From SHLQ01 sp964562985 (lineage in GTDB: Bacteria > Actinomycetota > Acidimicrobiia > Acidimicrobiales > SHLQ01), in assembly GCA_964562985.1 (NCBI GenBank), contig CAZLWE010000048.1, positions 1 through 26,449 on the forward strand: a DNA stretch of 26,449 bases. Direction: 5' to 3'. Positions 21,829 to 26,449 of the stretch are shown here, in pieces. The notes under the pieces were generated by a model, which saw nothing but the letters and a program-made list of their open reading frames with translations, was not told the DNA's origin and searched no databases. A program made the translations under genes and the position numbers. Numbering within the stretch: the stretch's first letter is position 1; each line of letters begins with the position of its first letter.

Positions 21829-22374
21829 TCACCACGAGACCACCACCTGGTCGATCGCTGCGAGAGGAACGGTCATCGTTTCACCGTCGCCATCCAAGAT
21901 CAGCACGATCTGGTCGAGTCCAACTCGCGAGATGCTCCCAACGACGTTGTTTCCACGCGAGAGCGTGAGCGATACTCGCCGGCGCTCGGTCGCATAGGTA
22001 TCGAGGACATCGGCTAGCTGAGGGCCATTCGAGATGCTCTCCACGGTCCGGTCATGGCCGGATCCAAATTCGCGCAGCCCTTCTACGGCCTCTAGGCGGA
22101 TGACTACGTTGATCTCTTCGCCAGCCTTTAGAACCACAATCTCCGATCCGAGAGAGGTCACCTGACCTCGAAAACTGGAGCCCGTACGGGTCAAGACGGT
22201 CACCACAGCGTTCGTTTCCGCAACTTCGGTCAGCGTGCCGAGAAACGTGCCGGAGAGTTCGGCGACAGCGCGTCGGTCACCTCGACGGCGTCGGGCCGCA
22301 ATCGCCTGTGCGCGCCTCTCGTCGTCGGCGAGGGTATGAAGTTGTGCATCAAAGCTGCTCTGCTCGCCAGGCAT
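21829..22374 (-). CDS. Protein with two Sm-like beta-barrels, function unknown
   Basis: The 181-residue product has an N-terminal helical segment rich in Arg (about 15-45), then two similar beta-rich units: one around SSFRGQVTSLGSEIVVLKAG and one around NNVVGSISRVGLDQIVLILDG ending in VPLAAIDQVVV. Each has the G-x-(V/I)-x-x-(V/L)-G pattern of an Sm-like fold. The same layout is recalled from a conserved actinobacterial family sometimes mislabelled Fis-type regulator; that link is from memory. The ATG at 22374 has GAGGG upstream; a TTG at 22389 would add five residues. RNA or DNA binding is possible but unproved. Confidence 0.68.
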   Translation of the reverse strand: MPGEQSSFDAQLHTLADDERRAQAIAARRRRGDRRAVAELSGTFLGTLTEVAETNAVVTVLTRTGSSFRGQVTSLGSEIVVLKAGEEINVVIRLEAVEGLREFGSGHDRTVESISNGPQLADVLDTYATERRRVSLTLSRGNNVVGSISRVGLDQIVLILDGDGETMTVPLAAIDQVVVSW

Positions 22375-22396
22375 GGGTCCCTCATTCAAAATGGGT

Positions 22397-22406
22397 GATA
22401 GCTATC
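22397..22406. promoter_or_regulatory. Palindrome GATAGCTATC upstream of the Sm-like gene
   Basis: A perfect 10-base palindrome lies 23 bases before the minus-strand ATG at 22374, in the divergent gap with phoH. Its position would suit an operator, but no adjacent -10 box is clear. A 10-base palindrome can occur by chance in a window of this size. Confidence 0.2.
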
Positions 22407-22534
22407 GAGAGTGGTGCGGATTCCCCGACGGATGAATAGGCCATCCGTATCCGAACGCGCCGATGTTGTGCTTACGGGAGTGACATTCGTGGGCCGTGTG
22501 GCTTATTCCATGACGTGGTGGGCGTGCTCTGAGC

Positions 22535-22540
22535 TACGCT
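22535..22540 (+). promoter_or_regulatory. Candidate -10 box of the phoH operon
   Basis: TACGCT matches TANNNT and places the transcription start near 22547, just after the in-frame ATG at 22543. This argues that translation begins at the GTG at 22585, which has GGTGAG six bases upstream (22573-22578). ATGACG at 22510-22515 is a weak -35 candidate with a 19-base spacer. Confidence 0.35.
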
Positions 22541-22584
22541 TAATGGTCCACCTACATTTTTCAACACCACTCGGTGAGCCATTA

Positions 22585-23589
22585 GTGAGCGAAAACACGA
22601 TAACGATTCACGTCTCAGGGAATCACCTCATGACGGGCCTGCTCGGGGAGCGCGACGAATACCTGCGTATCGTCGAGGATCGATTTCCCGCGGCACGAAT
22701 GCAGGTGCGAGGCAACCAAGTGTCGATCGAGGGTGAGCGAGCCTCTGAGGCGGGCAAGGTCGTCGAAGAACTTGTCCTCATGCTCGAGTCGGGCCAGGTG
22801 CTCGACCAGCGCCTCGTGACGCGCACGGTCGATCTCGTAGAGGCTGACGAGCGGCCATCGGAAGTCTTCAACTCCAATGTGTTTCGCACGGCGACGGGCC
22901 GAACCATTCGCCCGAAGTCCGCAGGTCAGCAGCGTTACCTGCAAGCGATCAAGGACAACATCATCACCTTCGGTATCGGTCCTGCGGGTACCGGCAAGAG
23001 TTGGTTGGCTGTTGCCATGGGCCTCCAGGCGCTTCAGGCCGGGACCGTCGAACGGATCATCCTCACTCGGCCAGCGGTCGAAGCGGGAGAACGGCTTGGA
23101 TTCCTGCCCGGCGACCTCATGCAAAAGGTCGACCCTTACCTACGACCGCTCTACGACGCGCTGTACGACATGAGCGACACCGAAGGCGTCGCCCGTTTGA
23201 TGGAGAAGGGGGCGGTGGAGATTGCTCCGCTCGCGTTCATGCGCGGCCGCACACTCAACGCAAGCTTCATCATCTTGGACGAAGCGCAAAACACGACCCC
23301 CGAGCAGATGAAGATGTTCCTGACCCGAATCGGGTTCGGTTCGCGAGCCGTCGTGACCGGCGACGTCTCGCAGGTCGATGTCCAAGGTGGCCGTAGTGGC
23401 CTCGGCGGTCTCGAACGCATCCTCGGCGACATCGACGGGCTGTCCTTTGTACGTCTCACCAGCAAAGACGTCGTCCGCCACTCGATCGTGCAAGCCATCG
23501 TCGACGCGTATGAGACCGACGGCGCGCAACGAGAACGCGCGACTAACAAAAACAAAGCCGCCAGCAAAGACAAGCCGGACCCCGCGTGA
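22585..23589 (+). CDS. phoH: PhoH-like ATPase
   Basis: The 334-residue protein has a short KH-like N-terminal region (about 1-90) and a PhoH nucleotide-binding domain with Walker A GPAGTGKS (132-139) and Walker B FIILDEAQNT (228-237). TRPAVEAGERLGFLPGD (161-177) and VVTGDVSQVD (256-265) are family signatures. PhoH proteins are thought to act in RNA metabolism; the link with YbeY, an rRNA-processing endonuclease, is conserved across bacteria. The GTG at 22585 is supported by a GGTGAG ribosome binding site and normal length; the frame is open further upstream. The last 20 residues are Lys/Ala-rich. Its stop overlaps ybeY. Confidence 0.93.
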   Translation: MSENTITIHVSGNHLMTGLLGERDEYLRIVEDRFPAARMQVRGNQVSIEGERASEAGKVVEELVLMLESGQVLDQRLVTRTVDLVEADERPSEVFNSNVFRTATGRTIRPKSAGQQRYLQAIKDNIITFGIGPAGTGKSWLAVAMGLQALQAGTVERIILTRPAVEAGERLGFLPGDLMQKVDPYLRPLYDALYDMSDTEGVARLMEKGAVEIAPLAFMRGRTLNASFIILDEAQNTTPEQMKMFLTRIGFGSRAVVTGDVSQVDVQGGRSGLGGLERILGDIDGLSFVRLTSKDVVRHSIVQAIVDAYETDGAQRERATNKNKAASKDKPDPA

Positions 23590-24068
23590 TCTCCGAGGGT
23601 TCTGGGCCGGTGGTCGTCACATTGAACGACCAAGACGACATAGTCGTTGACACTTCCGCCTGGGAAGCCCTCGCACGCCAAGTGCTCCTCGATGAGGGCG
23701 TCGGTCCCGATGCCGAGCTGAATTTGACGTTCATCGGCCTCGACGAAATGACCACGCTCAACCAGACCCACATGGATGAGGTGGGGCCTACCGACGTGCT
23801 GTCGTTTCCGCTCGAAGACGACCCGCTCAATGCCGAGACGACACCAATCGATGGCCAACCTCGGCTGCTCGGCGACGTATTGATTTGCCCGACCGTGGTG
23901 AACGCCCAAGCTCCGGAGACTCCGATCGACGAGATGGCGCTGATGGTCGTGCACGGGGTGTTGCACATCTTGGGAATGGACCATCAGGTTCCTGATGAAG
24001 CTGCCGCCATGCAGGCAGCCGAGCAACGTCACCTCGGTCGCTGGCGAGCGGAAAGCACGGTCTCATGA
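23586..24068 (+). CDS. ybeY: Endoribonuclease YbeY (rRNA maturation factor)
   Basis: YbeY is a zinc-dependent endoribonuclease needed for 16S rRNA 3'-end maturation and ribosome quality control. The 160-residue protein carries the zinc motif HGVLHILGMDH, with His123, His127 and His133 as ligands, and the family stretches NQTHMDEVGPTDVLSFPL (59-76) and LLGDVLICP (94-102). The GTG start overlaps the phoH stop as GTGA. Length is normal. Gene order phoH-ybeY-CNNM-era is common in Gram-positive bacteria. Confidence 0.96.
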   Translation: MISEGSGPVVVTLNDQDDIVVDTSAWEALARQVLLDEGVGPDAELNLTFIGLDEMTTLNQTHMDEVGPTDVLSFPLEDDPLNAETTPIDGQPRLLGDVLICPTVVNAQAPETPIDEMALMVVHGVLHILGMDHQVPDEAAAMQAAEQRHLGRWRAESTVS

Positions 24069-25363
24069 GCACCCTCGTTGCGGTGATTGTCGTGCTCGCC
24101 CTATGGGCTTTGCTGTTCGTCCTTGCGATCGCCGAGGCATCGCTCATCGGTATGACCCGATCGCGTGCGAACGCCCTCGCCGAAGAAGAGGTTCCAGGCG
24201 CCGATCAACTCGTTCTCGCGCTCGAGGATCGAGGGTTCTTCCTCGGCCCAATCTTTGCGCTCACTCTTGCCGCCCAGCTCAGCGTCGGTGCCATCGTGGG
24301 CTTCGTGGTGAGCCGGGCCTACGGTGCTGGCTGGATCCCTGTCGGCATCCTCGCTGCGCTGATCGTAATGTTTGTGCTCACCGAGGCGGTGCCGAAGATC
24401 TGGGCGAGGGGAAACATCGATCGCGCCGCGATTCGTTCCGCGTCGGTCAGCGCATCGATTCTGCGAATCCCGCCGCTTCGGTGGTTTGTGAGGCTGTTGC
24501 TCGGAAGCGCTGGTTTGTTCCTGAGCCGTACCAACCGATCGGCGGCCGCGGTCAGCTCCGAAGAAGAGATCGTGGCCCTCGCTGACGCAGCGGTCGAGGC
24601 TGATGTCCTGGAAAAGGATGAGGGTGAGATCATCCACTCGCTGCTCGACTTCGGTGACACGGTCGTTCGCGAGGTGATGGTCCCTCGTCCCGACGTACTC
24701 GCCGTAGCCCACGACACGACGATCGAAGATGCCATCGCCGCGATGGTCGACCGAGGCGTCTCACGAATGCCGATTTACGGTGACGACATCGATGACGTCC
24801 GAGGCGTCGTACACATCAAAGACCTCTTCACCCGCGACCAACGAGGCCGCGGTGACCACTTCGTGAGCATCGCCCAACGTCCACCAACCTTCATCCCCGA
24901 AACCAAGCGAGCCGCAGAATTGCTACGAGAGCTGAAGGGCATCCCCACGAGCCTGGTTGTGGTGATCGACGAATACGGCGGCACCGCTGGGATCATCACG
25001 GTCGAAGACCTCATCGAGGAGTTCATCGGCGAGATCGTCGACGAGTTCGACTCCACCGAAGTGCCGCTCATCGCCGAGGTCAGCTCGGGGGAGTGGCGTG
25101 TGCAGGCTCGCATCCCCATCGACGAGTTCAATGCAGCCCTCGACAGTCACCTGCCCGACGAAGCTGACTGGGACACCCTCGGAGGCATGTTGCTCGTTGG
25201 CTTGGGCCACGTGCCCGTGATCGGTGAGACACATCACAGCAATGGTTTTGACTTCGTAATCGAGGCGATCGAGGGTCGGCGTATCACTCAAGTGTTCGTG
25301 AAGTCCACCCAATCTGGACTCGATCTCACCGGCCCCGAACCGGGACTACTGTCCAATGGCTGA
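24065..25363 (+). CDS. CNNM/CorC-type membrane protein (hemolysin C family)
   Basis: The 432-residue protein has a CNNM (DUF21) membrane domain (about 1-165) with four hydrophobic stretches, a CBS pair (about 200-320) including FGDTVVREVMVPRPDV and SRMPIYGDDIDDVRGVVHIKDL, and a C-terminal CorC_HlyC domain (about 335-420) with VVVIDEYGGTAGIITVEDLIEEFIGEI before it. These proteins are linked to Mg2+/Co2+ efflux and older annotations call them hemolysins. The ATG at 24065 overlaps the ybeY stop as ATGA. Its stop lies 8 bases inside era. Confidence 0.92.
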   Translation: MSTLVAVIVVLALWALLFVLAIAEASLIGMTRSRANALAEEEVPGADQLVLALEDRGFFLGPIFALTLAAQLSVGAIVGFVVSRAYGAGWIPVGILAALIVMFVLTEAVPKIWARGNIDRAAIRSASVSASILRIPPLRWFVRLLLGSAGLFLSRTNRSAAAVSSEEEIVALADAAVEADVLEKDEGEIIHSLLDFGDTVVREVMVPRPDVLAVAHDTTIEDAIAAMVDRGVSRMPIYGDDIDDVRGVVHIKDLFTRDQRGRGDHFVSIAQRPPTFIPETKRAAELLRELKGIPTSLVVVIDEYGGTAGIITVEDLIEEFIGEIVDEFDSTEVPLIAEVSSGEWRVQARIPIDEFNAALDSHLPDEADWDTLGGMLLVGLGHVPVIGETHHSNGFDFVIEAIEGRRITQVFVKSTQSGLDLTGPEPGLLSNG

Positions 25364-26210
25364 CGACCCCACGTTCCGGTCGGGCTTTGTGACGCTCGTC
25401 GGTCGCCCCAACGTCGGTAAGTCGACGCTGCTCAACAAGATCCTGGGCGAGAAGGTTTCGATCGTTTCCGACAAACCCCAGACCACCCGTTCCCAGGTGC
25501 GCGGCGTGTTGCACCGAGGCGATCATCAGATGGTCTTCGTCGACACCCCGGGTATTCACAAGCCTCGAGGGCCGCTTGGTAAACGGCTCAACGACTCTGC
25601 CGAAGCCAGCATCTCTGACGTCGACATCGTGTGTGTCCTCATCGACGCCACCATGCCGCTCGGCCCCGGCGACCGGTGGGTGATCGAGCGATGCCCACCC
25701 GAGACTGCGGTCGTGGTCAACAAGATCGACAAGGCCAGCCCCGAACAGGTGCTCGGCCAACTCGGAGAGGCCTCAGACTTTGACCTCGATGCGTACTTCC
25801 CGGTGTCGGCGACAACAGGTGAGGGTGTCGATGCACTCGTCGACTATCTGGACAGTCGCTTGCCGCCCGGACCGCCGTACTACCCCCCAGACATGGTGCA
25901 CGACGCAGCCGACGCATTTTGGGTAGCAGAACTGGTGCGTGAACAGCTGTTGGACGTGCTGCGCGACGAAGTTCCCCACTCGATTGCTACCCGGGTGACG
26001 GAGATGGAGTGGCCCTATATCCGCTGCGAAGTACTCGTCGAACGTGATTCCCAGAAGGGCATCGTGATCGGCAAGAAGGGGTCGGTCATCAAACACGTCG
26101 GCACCGAGGCCCGCAAGCAGTTGAAAGAAGGCACGTTCCTTGAGCTGCAGGTGAAAGTAGCCAAGAACTGGCAAACCGAGACCGAATTGCTCGACCGTCT
26201 GGGCTACTGA
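25356..26210 (+). CDS. era: GTPase Era
   Basis: Era is a GTPase that binds the 3' end of 16S rRNA and helps small-subunit assembly. The 284-residue protein has G1 GRPNVGKST (16-24), the switch I sequence PQTTRSQVRG (41-50), G3 DTPG (63-66) and G4 NKID (122-125). The C-terminal KH domain has GIVIGKKGSVIKHVG (235-249), which binds rRNA. The ATG at 25356 is 8 bases inside the preceding gene. In many genomes recO follows era; here an ABC transporter gene follows on the same strand. Confidence 0.97.
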   Translation: MADDPTFRSGFVTLVGRPNVGKSTLLNKILGEKVSIVSDKPQTTRSQVRGVLHRGDHQMVFVDTPGIHKPRGPLGKRLNDSAEASISDVDIVCVLIDATMPLGPGDRWVIERCPPETAVVVNKIDKASPEQVLGQLGEASDFDLDAYFPVSATTGEGVDALVDYLDSRLPPGPPYYPPDMVHDAADAFWVAELVREQLLDVLRDEVPHSIATRVTEMEWPYIRCEVLVERDSQKGIVIGKKGSVIKHVGTEARKQLKEGTFLELQVKVAKNWQTETELLDRLGY

Positions 26211-26248
26211 CCTGCCTTCGGCCTCGAAGAACAAAGACAACTTTTGAC

Positions 26249-26266
26249 AATCCTCACTTGAGGATT
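26249..26266. promoter_or_regulatory. Perfect inverted repeat between era and the ABC transporter gene
   Basis: AATCCTCA (26249-26256), CT, TGAGGATT (26259-26266) is an 8-bp perfect inverted repeat with a 2-base centre, better suited to a protein-binding site than to an RNA hairpin. TTGACA, a consensus -35 hexamer, ends on its first base (26244-26249), but no good -10 box follows at 16-18 bases. No T-run follows, so it is not a standard terminator. Confidence 0.4.
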
Positions 26267-26291
26267 CAGCGGTCTTTGCCGATGGGTGGGT

Positions 26292-26449
26292 GTGAGCGAT
26301 TCTCTCATAGTCGATATGCAAGATGTGACCCGTCGTTTTGGCGACGTCACCGCCCTCAACCAGCTGGATCTAAGGATCCAGGAGGGAACGATCAGCGTTC
26401 TACTCGGCCCCAACGGCGCGGGAAAGACGACCGCCATTCGAATGATCAC
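26292..26449 (+). CDS. ABC transporter ATP-binding protein, N-terminal part
   Basis: Only the first 52 codons are in the window. They read as an ABC ATPase: VDMQDVTRRFGDVTALNQLDL, then Walker A GPNGAGKTT, followed by AIRMI. This pattern suits exporter-type ATPases with DNA-binding-like short N-termini, but the substrate cannot be told. The GTG at 26292 is a tentative start; an in-frame GTG at 26286 and an ATG at 26316 are alternatives, and no ribosome binding site clearly favours one. The short gap to era (about 80 bases) contains a perfect inverted repeat. Confidence 0.85.
   Translation, partial: MSDSLIVDMQDVTRRFGDVTALNQLDLRIQEGTISVLLGPNGAGKTTAIRMI

Noticed and set aside
23151..24032. 293-codon minus-strand frame opposite phoH and ybeY
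   Set aside because: Antisense shadow; no ribosome binding site and no family resemblance.
26244..26272. TTGACA as a full promoter for the ABC transporter gene
   Set aside because: No acceptable -10 hexamer lies 16-18 bases downstream, so only the inverted repeat is reported.

Overview
The window reads as a stretch of ordinary chromosome from a high-GC Gram-positive bacterium, most likely an actinobacterium of the Acidimicrobiia type. This placement is inference. It rests on the frequent GTG starts, on a BldD-type regulator that keeps a c-di-GMP signature, on a Tad pilus locus without a visible secretin, on TANNNT -10 boxes placed 6-7 bases before some start codons (leaderless-type promoters), and on the overall protein character. 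No insertion sequence, phage, CRISPR array or clear island boundary was seen.

Layout. 1-1700: the 5' part of tRNA-Ala(GGC) on the minus strand, a NahK-like small-molecule kinase, and a small membrane-anchored protein of unknown function. 1774-7467: a thioredoxin-domain protein, then a tightly overlapping run of comEA, comEC, an 84-residue unknown, holA and a K+ channel-like protein. 7487-8468 (minus): a methyltransferase and rpsT. 8469-8719: a divergent promoter region holding a 69-bp tandem duplication. 8720-13333: lepA, hrcA, dnaJ, rsmE. 13490-14032: a BldD homologue.

14062-21479 (minus): a Tad-type pilus operon. In transcription order it holds a CpaB/SAF protein, TadZ, TadA ATPase, TadB, TadC, a small pilin-like protein, three TadE/TadG-like pseudopilins and a LysM membrane protein. 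Most junctions overlap by 1-8 bases. 21572-22374: a small excisionase-type HTH protein, read divergently from the pilus operon, and a protein with two Sm-like barrels. 22585-26210: phoH, ybeY, a CNNM/CorC-like protein and era, all overlapping. The window ends inside the start of an ABC transporter ATPase gene.

How the parts may work together. DNA-uptake genes (comEA, comEC) and a Tad pilus locus lie about 10 kb apart. In Micrococcus luteus, Tad pili are known to be needed for natural transformation, so a shared competence function is a reasonable hypothesis here. The BldD homologue beside the pilus operon suggests, but does not prove, c-di-GMP control. The oddest points are the degenerate nuclease-like tail of ComEC, a TadZ P-loop without its lysines, a pilin/pseudopilin motif lacking the usual +5 Glu, a LysM protein at the end of the pilus operon, and the tandem repeat with possible small ORF just before lepA.
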